Positions 8,636 through 16,412 of a stretch of 64,000 nucleotides of DNA are shown in pieces. This DNA comes from Actinacidiphila bryophytorum (lineage in GTDB: Bacteria > Actinomycetota > Actinomycetes > Streptomycetales > Streptomycetaceae): assembly GCF_016916835.1 (NCBI RefSeq), contig NZ_JAFFIX010000015.1, forward strand, positions 62,001 through 126,000, written 5' to 3'. Position numbers and translations under genes: made by a program. The notes beneath the pieces are model-generated. The model saw nothing but the letters and a program-made list of their open reading frames with translations, was not told where the DNA came from and did no database searches. Numbering within the stretch: the stretch's first letter is position 1; the number at the start of each line of letters is the position of its first letter.

Positions 8636-9355
8636 TCAGAGCTTGCGCAGCCATTCGCCGCCGACGCCGTGCGGGGACGAGGAGACCGCACGCAGCGTGG
8701 AGTCGTCGAGTTGGCTGCTGAGGCGGTTGTCAACGGCGACGACTCCGTCGATCCGGGCGGTGGCGCTGCCTGCGATGGACACCTCGCTCCGGCGTTCCAG
8801 TTCGCCCTCCAGCGTCACGACGCCGTCCTGGACCTTCACGTCCACCGCCGGCGGGGTCAGCCACAGGGTGTTGACGATCACCTCCTGGACGACCTCTTCG
8901 CGGATGTCGGTGTCGGGGCGGAGGAACACCTGGAGCAGGTCGCGCCTGGTGACGATGCCGACCAGTCGCTCTTCTTCGTCGAGGACCGGGAGGCGCTCGA
9001 CCTTGTGCTCGGCCATGGTGCGGGCGGAGAAGGCGATCGAGTCGTGCGCGTGGACGGTCACTGGCGGGGTGGACATCAACTGGCCGGCCGTCAGGGCTTC
9101 CGCCTTCGCCACCATGCGCCGGGACGCCGGGCCTCGGAGCAACCGGACCCGCGGAGGTGTTCCGGCGTCCCGGGCCTGACGGGCCATCAGGTCCGACTCC
9201 GAGATGACGCCGATCACCTTCTCGTCGTCGTCGACGACGGGCAGCCCGCTGATCCCGTGCTGCGAGAGGAGGGAGGCGACCTGCTTGAACGAGGTCGCCT
9301 CTTCGACCCGGACGACGTCGCTCGTCATGACGTTTCCGACCTTGCGGTGCTTCAT
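8636..9355 (-). CDS. CBS-domain pair protein with C-terminal BON domain
   Basis: The 239-residue cytoplasmic protein has two CBS motifs (MTSDVVRVEEATSF near residue 10 with HGISGLPVVDDDEKVIGVIS, and LMSTPPVTVHAHDS near 93 with VERLPVLDEEERLVGIVTRRD) followed by a BON domain from about residue 150 (VQDGVVTLEGEL). CBS pairs bind adenine nucleotides and sense energy state; Hrp1 of the DosR regulon is a related CBS protein, and CBS-BON fusions are common in actinobacteria. ATG at 9355 follows AGGAGGCACACC, a strong site. It lies upstream of and in the same direction as devR but is separated by 143 bp with its own box for devR. Confidence 0.85.
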   Translation of the reverse strand: MKHRKVGNVMTSDVVRVEEATSFKQVASLLSQHGISGLPVVDDDEKVIGVISESDLMARQARDAGTPPRVRLLRGPASRRMVAKAEALTAGQLMSTPPVTVHAHDSIAFSARTMAEHKVERLPVLDEEERLVGIVTRRDLLQVFLRPDTDIREEVVQEVIVNTLWLTPPAVDVKVQDGVVTLEGELERRSEVSIAGSATARIDGVVAVDNRLSSQLDDSTLRAVSSSPHGVGGEWLRKL

Positions 9356-9498
9356 GGTGTGCCTCCTATGGATGGGCCGAGTGCTCGGCGCGGACGGTGA
9401 GGGCAGAGCGGTGGAGCAGGGCTCCGCCCGGGCGGCGGGTCGGCTGATCGGCGCTGTGCCCCTGGCCTGCCGGTTCCACCGTCCAGCGGTTCACGCCG

Positions 9499-9771
9499 TC
9501 ACGGCAGTGCTGTCCGGTGCCCCGTCGCCGGGCCGATCGGCCCTGCTTCCCGAGCTCCGCGACTGATCCCGTGACGGTCGCATGGAGCTGGCCGGCCGAC
9601 GGGGAGAGCGGCTTCGCAGTCGGCCTGCCGCGTTCGTCCAGCCAGACCGGTCAGGGCCGCGCCCACAGTGGCGGCCGCGCCCAGTGCCAGGAGTACCCAA
9701 CCCTCCACCGCGTACGAACGGCGCCGCAGCCGATTGCGCCGAAACCGCCACAGCACCGTGCTGTGCTTCAT
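9499..9771 (-). CDS. Rv1733c-like membrane protein, short and probably truncated
   Basis: The 90-residue frame begins LWRFRRNRLRRRSYAVEGW, a basic stretch followed by a hydrophobic helix (VLLALGAAATVGAALTGLAG). This is the typical N-terminus of actinobacterial Rv1733c-family proteins, which are DosR-regulated in mycobacteria. Family members are usually near 200 residues with a second C-terminal helix after an extracytoplasmic domain; here the sequence after the first helix is unlike the family and has no second helix, so the gene is probably decayed or truncated. A copy of the 16-bp box lies 79 bp upstream of ATG 9771. Function of the family is unknown. Confidence 0.55.
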   Translation of the reverse strand: MKHSTVLWRFRRNRLRRRSYAVEGWVLLALGAAATVGAALTGLAGRTRQADCEAALPVGRPAPCDRHGISRGAREAGPIGPATGHRTALP

Positions 9772-9836
9772 GGTCGGTCCCTCCCTCTCGGCTCCGAGGC
9801 GGACAGCCGCCCGCCGCTTTCACCAACCCGGGTGCG

Positions 9837-9878
9837 ACCCGCCCCCGTGGCAGAGCCGAACGGCCCTGCCACGGGGGC
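9837..9878. repeat. 15-bp perfect inverted repeat enclosing a candidate DevR/OsdR box
   Basis: CCGCCCCCGTGGCAG (9837-9851) pairs perfectly with 9864-9878. The 16-mer AGAGCCGAACGGCCCT at 9850-9865 occupies the loop. It lies between the Rv1733c-like gene and the USP relic, so it can serve as an operator for the divergent promoter or be a terminator of a lost gene. Confidence 0.55.
9850..9865. promoter_or_regulatory. Candidate DevR/OsdR box between the Rv1733c-like gene and the USP relic
   Basis: AGAGCCGAACGGCCCT differs from the consensus at one base. It is 79 bp upstream of the minus-strand start at 9771 and faces the phosphoketolase unit on the plus strand. Confidence 0.5.
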
Positions 9879-9894
9879 GGATGCGGGCACGCTG

Positions 9895-10440
9895 CTGCTC
9901 TCGCGCCGACGTCGGGTCGGCGGCCTGCTGCTCGGGATGGAGAGCGACGCCGACGCGGACGTTGCCCTGTTCGCCTTCGAGGAGGCGGAACTGCGTGGCG
10001 CGCGACTGGACGTCCTGCACGCCTGGACCTACCGGCAGGCCCCGCTGGACATCCGTGGCGACCGCCCCGGGCCCGTGCACGTTTCGATCGAGCAGCAGGC
10101 GAGAACCAGGGCCGCCCTGGCCGGAGGACTCCTCTTGCCGCTGCGTCAGACCAGCCCGCACCTGGCGCCGAACAGCCGGGTGATAAGGGCCACACCGTGC
10201 GATGCGCTGATCGCGGCGACCGCGGAAGCGGACATGGTGGTGATCGGTACCCACCGGCAAAGGGGCAGGACCGGCGCAGAACTGGGCACGGTCACGCTTG
10301 CGTTGCTGCACCATGCGCACTGCCCCGTGGCGATCGTCCCGGCTCTCGGCTCACAGAACCGGCTGCGCGGTGAGGAGCAACGAAACGAGGGACCAGTGGC
10401 CCTGGCGGCCGCCCGAACGACCCTGTCCCCAGATGGTGGA
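9895..10440 (+). pseudogene. Universal stress protein relic, in frame with the phosphoketolase gene
   Basis: The frame reads as the C-terminal domain of a tandem USP: a VGGLLLGMESDADADVALFAF start, a LDVLHAWTYRQ strand, and the nucleotide-loop motif ADMVVIGTHRQRGRTGAEL ending in CPVAIVPALG. The N-terminal USP domain is missing, no clear ribosome site or start precedes it, and its stop codon is lost: the frame runs without interruption through about 50 residues of non-family sequence into the phosphoketolase ATG at 10492. It may be untranslated, or yield a USP-phosphoketolase read-through. Together with the usp-pfl chimera this is the second eroded usp gene in the island. Confidence 0.6.
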
Positions 10441-10491
10441 AACGGCAGAAGGTGGTCCAGGCGCGACCACCGAAACCCCCAGGAGATCCCC

Positions 10492-12870
10492 ATGCCCCCC
10501 GTCACGGTAACCAGCAAGCTCAGCAACCAGGAACTGCAGGCCCTCGACGCCCACTGGCGTGCCGCGAACTACCTGGCCGTCGGCCAGATCTACCTGATGG
10601 CCAACCCCCTGCTGACCGAGCCGCTGCGCCCGGAGCACGTCAAGCCGCGGCTGCTGGGCCACTGGGGCACCTCGCCCGGCCTGAACCTGGTGCACACCCA
10701 CCTCAACCGGGTGATCAAGGCGCGCGACCTGGACGCGATCTGCATATGGGGCCCCGGACACGGTGGGCCCGCCGTGCTGGCGAACTCCTGGCTCGAGGGC
10801 AGCTACTCCGAGACCTACCCGGACGTCAGCCGGGACGCCGAAGGCATGGGCCGGCTGTTCAAGCAGTTCTCCTTCCCCGGCGGGGTCCCCTCCCATGTCG
10901 CCCCGGAAACGCCCGGCTCCATCCACGAGGGCGGCGAGCTGGGCTACTCCCTCTCGCACGCCTACGGCGCCGCCCTGGACAACCCCGGCCTGCTGGTGAC
11001 CTGCGTGATCGGCGACGGCGAGGCCGAGACAGGGCCGCTGGCCGCCTCATGGCACTCCAACAAGTTCCTCGACCCGGTCCACGACGGCGCCGTCCTGCCG
11101 ATCCTGCACCTGAACGGCTACAAGATCGCCAACCCGACGGTCCTGTCACGGCTCCCGGAAGCCGAGCTCGACGAGCTGCTGCGCGGATACGGGCACGATC
11201 CCATCCACGTCACCGGCGACGACCCGCTGACCGTGCACCAGCTGATGGCGGCGGCGATGGACACCGTCCTGGACCGTATCGCCGCTTACCAGGAGGCGGC
11301 CCGGGAACAGGGCGCCACCGAGCGACCCAGCTGGCCGATGATCGTGCTGCGCACCCCGAAGGGATGGACCGGGCCCGCCGAGGTCGACGGTCTGCCGGTG
11401 GAGGGGACGTGGCGTGCCCACCAGGTCCCGCTCTCCGAAGTACGCAACAACCCGCGGCACCTGCGCCAACTGGAGGAGTGGCTGCGCTCCTACCGCCCCG
11501 AGGAGCTCTTCGACGACGCGGGGCGCCCGCGCCCGCACGTGCTGGCGTGCGTCCCGGACGGTGAGCGCCGGATCGGCGCCAACCCGCACGCCAACGGCGG
11601 GTTGCTGCTGCGCGACCTGCCGGTACCGGACCTCGAACGCTTCGCCGTGGCCGTCGACAAACCCGGCGTCACCCTCCACGAACCCACCCGGGTCCTGGGC
11701 GACCTCCTCGAACAAGTCATGGCCGACACCGCGGGACGCCGCGACTTCCGCATCGTGGGCCCCGACGAGACCGCCTCCAACCGGCTCCAGGCCGTGTACG
11801 GGGTGACCGGCAAGGCGTGGCAGGCGCAGACCGTCCCTGTCGACGAGAACCTGGACGCGCACGGCCGGGTGATGGAGATCCTCTCCGAGCACACCTGCCA
11901 AGGCTGGCTGGAGGGCTACCTCCTCACCGGCCGGCACGGCCTGTTCTCCTGCTACGAGGCGTTCGTGCACATCGTCGACTCGATGGTCAACCAGCACATC
12001 AAGTGGCTGCGCACGACCCGCACGCTGCCCTGGCGCCGCCCCATCGCCTCGCTCAACTACCTGCTCACCTCGCACGTCTGGCGGCAGGACCACAACGGCT
12101 TCTCCCACCAGGACCCCGGCTTCGTCGACCACGTCCTCAACAAGGCACCCGAGGTCGTACGCGTCTACTTGCCGCCGGACACCAACACCCTTCTCTCGGT
12201 GGCCGACCACGTGCTGGCCTCGAAGGACTACGTGAACGTCGTCGTCGCCGGCAAGCAACCCTGCTTCGACTGGCTGTCCCTGGACGCCGCCCGCGCGCAC
12301 TGCGCCCGCGGCGCCGGAATCTGGGAATGGGCCGGCACCGAGGACGGCCGCACCGAGCCCGACGTGGTCCTCGCCTGCGCCGGCGACGTACCCACCCAGG
12401 AAATCCTGGCCGCTGCCCAACTCCTCCGCCGGCACCTGCCCCAACTGGCCGTCCGGATCGTCAACGTCGTCGACCTCGCGCGGCTGCTGCCCCGGGAGGA
12501 ACACCCGCACGGGATGCCCGACCCGGAGTACGACGCCCTGCTCACCCCCGACAAGCCGGTCATCTTCGCCTACCACGGCTACCCGTGGCTGATCCACCGG
12601 CTGGCCTACCGCCGCACCAACCACCACCACCTGCACGTGCGCGGCTACAAGGAGATCGGCACCACCACCACGCCCTTCGACATGGTCGTACGCAACGACC
12701 TCGACCGCTACCGCCTCGTCATGGACGTCATCGACCGCGTCCCCGGCCTCGCCGTGACCGCCGCCCCCGTACGACAGCTGATGGAGGACACCCGGCTGCG
12801 CCACCACGCCTGGATCCGCGAACACGGCACCGACCTGCCCGAGGTCGCCGACTGGACCTGGGAAGGCTGA
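10492..12870 (+). CDS. Xylulose-5-phosphate/fructose-6-phosphate phosphoketolase
   Basis: The 792-residue thiamine-diphosphate enzyme cleaves xylulose-5-phosphate or fructose-6-phosphate to acetyl phosphate plus the aldose phosphate. Family landmarks are AANYLAVGQIYL near residue 22, GHWGTSPGLN near 59, PGHGGPA near 85, the ThDP motif GDGEAETGPLA near 173, SHQDPGF near 540, and the C-terminal YHGYPWLIHRL. Length equals the usual 790-800. ATG at 10492 has AGGAG six bases upstream, which decides the start despite an open frame upstream. It ends before a 40-bp perfect palindrome. With PFL, GAPDH and the phosphofructokinase it would supply acetyl phosphate for ATP when respiration is limited. Confidence 0.96.
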   Translation: MPPVTVTSKLSNQELQALDAHWRAANYLAVGQIYLMANPLLTEPLRPEHVKPRLLGHWGTSPGLNLVHTHLNRVIKARDLDAICIWGPGHGGPAVLANSWLEGSYSETYPDVSRDAEGMGRLFKQFSFPGGVPSHVAPETPGSIHEGGELGYSLSHAYGAALDNPGLLVTCVIGDGEAETGPLAASWHSNKFLDPVHDGAVLPILHLNGYKIANPTVLSRLPEAELDELLRGYGHDPIHVTGDDPLTVHQLMAAAMDTVLDRIAAYQEAAREQGATERPSWPMIVLRTPKGWTGPAEVDGLPVEGTWRAHQVPLSEVRNNPRHLRQLEEWLRSYRPEELFDDAGRPRPHVLACVPDGERRIGANPHANGGLLLRDLPVPDLERFAVAVDKPGVTLHEPTRVLGDLLEQVMADTAGRRDFRIVGPDETASNRLQAVYGVTGKAWQAQTVPVDENLDAHGRVMEILSEHTCQGWLEGYLLTGRHGLFSCYEAFVHIVDSMVNQHIKWLRTTRTLPWRRPIASLNYLLTSHVWRQDHNGFSHQDPGFVDHVLNKAPEVVRVYLPPDTNTLLSVADHVLASKDYVNVVVAGKQPCFDWLSLDAARAHCARGAGIWEWAGTEDGRTEPDVVLACAGDVPTQEILAAAQLLRRHLPQLAVRIVNVVDLARLLPREEHPHGMPDPEYDALLTPDKPVIFAYHGYPWLIHRLAYRRTNHHHLHVRGYKEIGTTTTPFDMVVRNDLDRYRLVMDVIDRVPGLAVTAAPVRQLMEDTRLRHHAWIREHGTDLPEVADWTWEG

Positions 12871-12892
12871 CACACCACAGCACGCTCGGATG

Positions 12893-12932
12893 ACGTCGGG
12901 GCCCGCCAGGCATGCCTGGCGGGCCCCGACGT
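12893..12932. terminator. 40-bp perfect palindrome after phosphoketolase
   Basis: The sequence is exactly self-complementary around the A/T centre of GCATGC at 12912/12913; arms begin ACGTCGGGGCCCGCC. It lies 22 bp after the phosphoketolase stop. A T-run is absent, as is common in streptomycete terminators. Confidence 0.75.
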
Positions 12933-12983
12933 GTACGCCCATCACCGAGCCGCAGCAGCCCAAGCCCAACCGGACCCGGGGGC

Positions 12984-12999
12984 AGGGCCGTTCGGCCCC
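12984..12999. promoter_or_regulatory. Candidate DevR/OsdR box upstream of the DoxX-like gene
   Basis: AGGGCCGTTCGGCCCC, read on the other strand GGGGCCGAACGGCCCT, lies 93 bp upstream of ATG 13092. All symmetric core positions of the repeated motif are present. Confidence 0.5.
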
Positions 13000-13091
13000 G
13001 CAGCTCGGGCCGTGGGCCCCCAGCGCCGACACTCCCGCGAGCAGGACAGTGATGGCGTACCGAACAGCAACCCACCGATCAGGGAGTCACC

Positions 13092-13715
13092 ATGGCCGTC
13101 CACGACCACACCCCCCACCGCACCGGTTTCCACCTGCCCAGCTGGAACCGGGCATCCGCCGACAGCCTGAGCGGTTCGGGGGCCGTCGCCACCAGCGCCA
13201 CCCTCGCCGCCAAGTCGGCGGCCACCCTGCGGATCGTGACCGGCTTCGTCTTCCTGTGGGCCTTCCTCGACAAGACCTTCGGCTGGCACTACGCCACCGG
13301 CTCCGGCAAGGGCTGGATCGACGGCGGCTCGCCCACCAGGGGCTTCCTCAAGGGTGTCTCCGCCGGCCCGCTCCAGTCGTTCTTCCACCACATAGCCGGA
13401 CAGGGCTGGACCGACACGCTGTTCATGCTCGCCCTGCTCGGCATCGGCGCGGCCCTCACCGCCGGCGTCGCCCTGCGGGTCACCGCCGTCGCCGGCACCG
13501 TGCTGATGGCCATGATGTGGGCCGCAGAATGGCCGCCCGCCCAGCACCTGACCGGCGGCGCCCCGAGCATGTCGTCCAACCCGATCGTGGACTACCACAT
13601 CGTCTACGCCCTCGCGATGATCCTCTTCGCCCTCACCGCCGCCGGTGCCACCTGGGGCTTGGGCCGCATCTGGGCCCGCCTGCCCCTCGTCCGCGACCAC
13701 CAGTGGCTCCAGTAG
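13092..13715 (+). CDS. DoxX-like integral membrane protein
   Basis: The 207-residue protein has a hydrophilic N-terminus of about 40 residues and then four hydrophobic helices: TLRIVTGFVFLWAFLDKTF, LFMLALLGIGAALTAGVAL, VAGTVLMAMMWAAEW and IVYALAMILFALTAAG. The arrangement and the WAFLDKTFGW segment fit actinobacterial DoxX/DUF-type quinone-associated membrane proteins; a redox role at the membrane is known for some DoxX proteins and only inferred here. ATG at 13092 follows AGGGAG. It is the first gene after the candidate box and precedes GAPDH with a hairpin between them. Confidence 0.7.
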   Translation: MAVHDHTPHRTGFHLPSWNRASADSLSGSGAVATSATLAAKSAATLRIVTGFVFLWAFLDKTFGWHYATGSGKGWIDGGSPTRGFLKGVSAGPLQSFFHHIAGQGWTDTLFMLALLGIGAALTAGVALRVTAVAGTVLMAMMWAAEWPPAQHLTGGAPSMSSNPIVDYHIVYALAMILFALTAAGATWGLGRIWARLPLVRDHQWLQ

Positions 13716-13733
13716 CACCCGGCCCGCGCGGCA

Positions 13734-13762
13734 CGGGGCACCGCCTGCCGGGCGGTGCCCCG
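13734..13762. terminator. Hairpin between the DoxX-like gene and gap
   Basis: A 12-bp perfect stem, CGGGGCACCGCC / GGCGGTGCCCCG, encloses a 5-base loop. It begins 19 bp after the DoxX-like stop and ends 51 bp before gap; it may be a terminator or an attenuator within a two-gene unit. Confidence 0.6.
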
Positions 13763-13813
13763 CTCGGTTCCCCTGCCAACCCGCCGGAGACCCGGCGAAA
13801 GGAAGCGACAACC

Positions 13814-14821
13814 ATGACCGTCCGCATCGGCATCAACGGCTTCGGCCGCATCGGCCGCAGCTACCTGCGCGCCCTCCTGGCACGCGAGACCTCCAGCATC
13901 GAGGTGGCCGCCGTCAACGACATCGCCCTGGTCTCCACCCTCGCCCACCTGCTGGAGTACGACTCCACCTACGGCCGGCTCCAGGCCCCGGTCACCCACG
14001 ACGACCGCAGCTTCACCGTGGCCGGCCACCGCATCGCGGTGACCGCGCACCGCGACCCCGCCGCTCTCGACTGGTCCGAGTACGGCGTGGACATCGTGAT
14101 CGAGTCCACCGGACGTCTGCGCACCCGAGAGGAGGCCGCCGCTCATTTGAAGGCCGGCGCCAGGAAGGTCCTGCTGTCCGCACCGGGCAAGGACGTCGAC
14201 GCCACCCTCGTGATGGGCGTCAACCACGCCTCATACGACCCGAGGCGGCACGACATCGTCTCCAACGCGTCCTGCACGACGAACTGCGTGGCGCCGATGG
14301 TCAAGGTGCTGCAGGACCGGTTCGGCATCGAAAGCGGCCTGATGACGACCATCCACGGATACACCAACGACCAGTCGTTGCTCGACGGCCCCCACAAGGA
14401 CCTGCGGCGCGCCAGATCCGCTGCCCTGAGCATGATCCCTACCAGCACCGGCGCCGCCCGCGCCGTGGGCCTGGTGCTGCCCGCACTCGCCGGAACGCTG
14501 GACGGCATCGCCGTCCGGGTACCGGTCGAGGACGGCTCCCTCACCGACCTGACCGTCCTGCTCGGCCGCGGGACCTCCACCGACGAGGTGAACGCCGCCT
14601 TCGAGCAGGCGGCGGCCGGCCCGCTCACCGGGATCCTGCGCGTCAGCACCGCACCCATCGTCTCCCGCGACGTGATCGGCGACCCGGCATCCTGCGTCAT
14701 CGACGCACCCCTGACCCAGGTCCACGACCGCCTGGTGAAAATCTTCGGCTGGTACGACAACGAATGGGGCTACAGCAACCGCCTGCTCGACCTCACGCAG
14801 TACGTTGGAACCCGCCTGTGA
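13814..14821 (+). CDS. gap: Glyceraldehyde-3-phosphate dehydrogenase, type I
   Basis: The 335-residue enzyme oxidises glyceraldehyde-3-phosphate with inorganic phosphate and NAD(P). It shows the Rossmann GINGFGRIGRS motif (residues 6-16), the active-site SNASCTTNC with the catalytic Cys near residue 155, the HGYTNDQ stretch near 180, and the C-terminal WYDNEWGYSNRL. ATG at 13814 follows GGAAGCGACAACC. It is probably a second gap copy dedicated to this island; the housekeeping copy normally sits with pgk and tpi, which are absent here. It is followed within 5 bp by a 68-bp perfect palindrome. Confidence 0.96.
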   Translation: MTVRIGINGFGRIGRSYLRALLARETSSIEVAAVNDIALVSTLAHLLEYDSTYGRLQAPVTHDDRSFTVAGHRIAVTAHRDPAALDWSEYGVDIVIESTGRLRTREEAAAHLKAGARKVLLSAPGKDVDATLVMGVNHASYDPRRHDIVSNASCTTNCVAPMVKVLQDRFGIESGLMTTIHGYTNDQSLLDGPHKDLRRARSAALSMIPTSTGAARAVGLVLPALAGTLDGIAVRVPVEDGSLTDLTVLLGRGTSTDEVNAAFEQAAAGPLTGILRVSTAPIVSRDVIGDPASCVIDAPLTQVHDRLVKIFGWYDNEWGYSNRLLDLTQYVGTRL

Positions 14822-14825
14822 CCAA

Positions 14826-14893
14826 TGACCTGCGGTACGCGTCAGGAGGCCCGCCCCGATCGGGGCGGGCCTCCTGACGCGTACCGCAGGTCA
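14826..14893. terminator. 68-bp perfect palindrome after gap
   Basis: The DNA is exactly self-complementary from 14826 to 14893 around GATC; each arm is 34 bases (TGACCTGCGGTACGCGTCAG and onward). It starts five bases after the gap stop. It is far longer than needed for termination and could form a cruciform. Confidence 0.8.
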
Positions 14894-14894
14894 C

Positions 14895-15059
14895 TTCCGC
14901 GAGGTCAGCGCGCTAGCCACAGATATAGCGCAGATGGTCGAGGACAAGATCGACCACCCGAACGGTGAAGCGGGCCCCAGCGAGCAGCCGGATCTCAGTG
15001 TCGTCCCCGCAGCCGCCGCGGCCCCCGTTCCCCTCCCGGCATCCCTGCGCAAGAACTAG
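14895..15059 (+). pseudogene. Short open frame, possible 3' fragment of a lost gene
   Basis: From just after the palindrome a frame runs for about 54 residues, acidic then Ala/Pro-rich (ATDIAQMVEDKIDHPNGEA, ending PLPASLRKN) to a TAG at 15057. An ATG at 14934 would give 41 residues but there is no ribosome site. It looks like the C-terminus of an unidentified protein cut off by a rearrangement. The rest up to 15246 holds nothing recognisable. Confidence 0.25.
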
Positions 15060-15246
15060 GGCGTGTATCAGAAGTGGATCTTGTGCCACCGCGCACTCGG
15101 TGCCCCCTCCTCGTCATATGACGCTGCTCAGGCATCGCACTCGGTCTCTCGACGGTCCGGTCGCGGCCGCGACGGCCGTGCGGCCGAAGGCAAGGACCGG
15201 TTATGTACTGCCGTTATCCAGCGGATGCGGCGGACGTCGGCGCTTC

Positions 15247-15274
15247 AGTTCTCAGTTCTCAGTTCTCAGTTCTC
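15247..15274. repeat. Heptanucleotide tandem repeat, four copies of AGTTCTC
   Basis: Four exact copies of AGTTCTC occupy 15247-15274 and overlap the last codons and the stop of the adjoining minus-strand gene. A seven-base unit shifts frame when copies are lost or gained. Confidence 0.85.
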
Positions 15275-15684
15275 CTCTCCTGAGGCGAGTCCGCTTCGTC
15301 GTGTTCGGAGAAGACCTCGCGTGCGACGGCGTAGCTGTCAAACGCGCGAGCCACACCCGCGTAGACGGCCATCTGGATGAAGGCTTCGACGATCTCCTCT
15401 TTGGTCACGCCGTTGTGCAGAGCGATACGCAACTGACCCCGGAGCGGCTCGAGGATGCCCAGGCTCGCTGTGATGGTGACCGAGATGAGGGCGCGGGTGC
15501 GGAGGTCGAGGTGCTCGCTGCGAGTCCATGCGTCATTGAAGGCGTGTTCAGTCGCGATCCGTGTGAAGTCGTAGGCGTTGGCGGGTTCCGCCGGCCTTGG
15601 ATCGACATACGGCGCCAGGCTGAAACCAAGGATCTTCTCGGCGTTGTTCAGAGCGCGCGTGTAGTCAGCGTTGTGTTCCGTCAT
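15259..15684 (-). CDS. Carboxymuconolactone decarboxylase / AhpD-like protein
   Basis: The 141-residue protein resembles gamma-carboxymuconolactone decarboxylase proteins: LRTRALISVTITASLGILEPLRGQLRIALHNG (about 60-92) followed by VTKEEIVEAFIQMAVYAGVARAF (93-115). The CxxC pair used by AhpD-type peroxidase partners is not present, so an AhpD redox role is unlikely; a decarboxylase-like or unassigned small-molecule role is more probable. ATG at 15684. The last residues and stop codon lie within a heptanucleotide repeat. Neighbours give no pathway. Confidence 0.75.
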   Translation of the reverse strand: MTEHNADYTRALNNAEKILGFSLAPYVDPRPAEPANAYDFTRIATEHAFNDAWTRSEHLDLRTRALISVTITASLGILEPLRGQLRIALHNGVTKEEIVEAFIQMAVYAGVARAFDSYAVAREVFSEHDEADSPQERRTEN

Positions 15685-15756
15685 GCCGCCATTCTGCGCG
15701 CGGCCGACCCAAGACTGTTGGACCGTCACGACGCTCGAATGTCCAGCCTGCGCCTA

Positions 15757-15838
15757 GGCCGTTTGATGGCCGCGACGAGGACGGTTGCCTCGTAGCGGAC
15801 GGCGAGTTTCTCGTACCTGGTGGCGACCGCGCGGTGAC
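15757..15838 (-). pseudogene. IS5-family transposase C-terminal fragment
   Basis: On the minus strand the frame reads RAVATRYEKLAVRYEATVLV followed by AAIK, the standard C-terminal end of IS5-group transposases. Nothing else of the transposase remains and no inverted repeats or target duplication were identified. It marks an old insertion and deletion. Confidence 0.6.
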
Positions 15839-15914
15839 CACGGACGCACCCACGCCAGACGCCGCCTCCACCGCACCACCGAACACCTGCCGGCCAGGTT
15901 GCCCGCTCGCCAGC

Positions 15915-16165
15915 GCACCCTCCACGAGGATTCTGCTCGTCCAGTCGGCCACCCCGCTGGCTCCTGATCGGCTACCGCCGGGGAACGGCAGCGCTCAGAT
16001 CAAAGACCTCACCCCGATGTTCGCTGCACTCCGCAGAGACCTCGCAGTCCGCTACGACGGCACCGCGATCGTCACCGACCCCGAAGGCCTCACCGAGGCA
16101 CTGCTGACAGGAATCGGGCGCGGCAAGTCCTACGGCGCAGGCCTGCTCACCCTCGCCCCCGCCAC
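15915..16165 (+). pseudogene. cas6e: cas6e (casE) fragment of a lost type I-E CRISPR system
   Basis: The frame STRILLVQSATPLAPDRLPPG and onward ends in ALLTGIGRGKSYGAGLLTLA, the glycine-rich C-terminal loop of Cas6e endoribonucleases that process type I-E crRNA. The N-terminal half with the catalytic histidine is missing, and downstream the frame degenerates. A later frame near 16235-16290 (LPRIADSLSF) may be a cas1 trace but is too short to claim. No repeat-spacer array is present. Confidence 0.55.
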
Positions 16166-16412
16166 TCACCGATGGGCGCACCCCGCCGGGGCGGCGACGC
16201 CCGCAAGAAACTCGCCGCCCCCACCTCGCCATGCTCCCGCGCATTGCGGACTCCCTGTCCTTCCGGATGTATCGCATGCGCTTCGACGACGACATCGTCC
16301 CGGAGACCGTGACCCTCGGTGTCGCCGACCGCGCACGTGGGCACTTCGGCGCCCTGGGCGAGCGCCCGCGAGCCGGGCGACGTGCCTGGTGGAATGCGCG
16401 GGCTGTGTCAGC

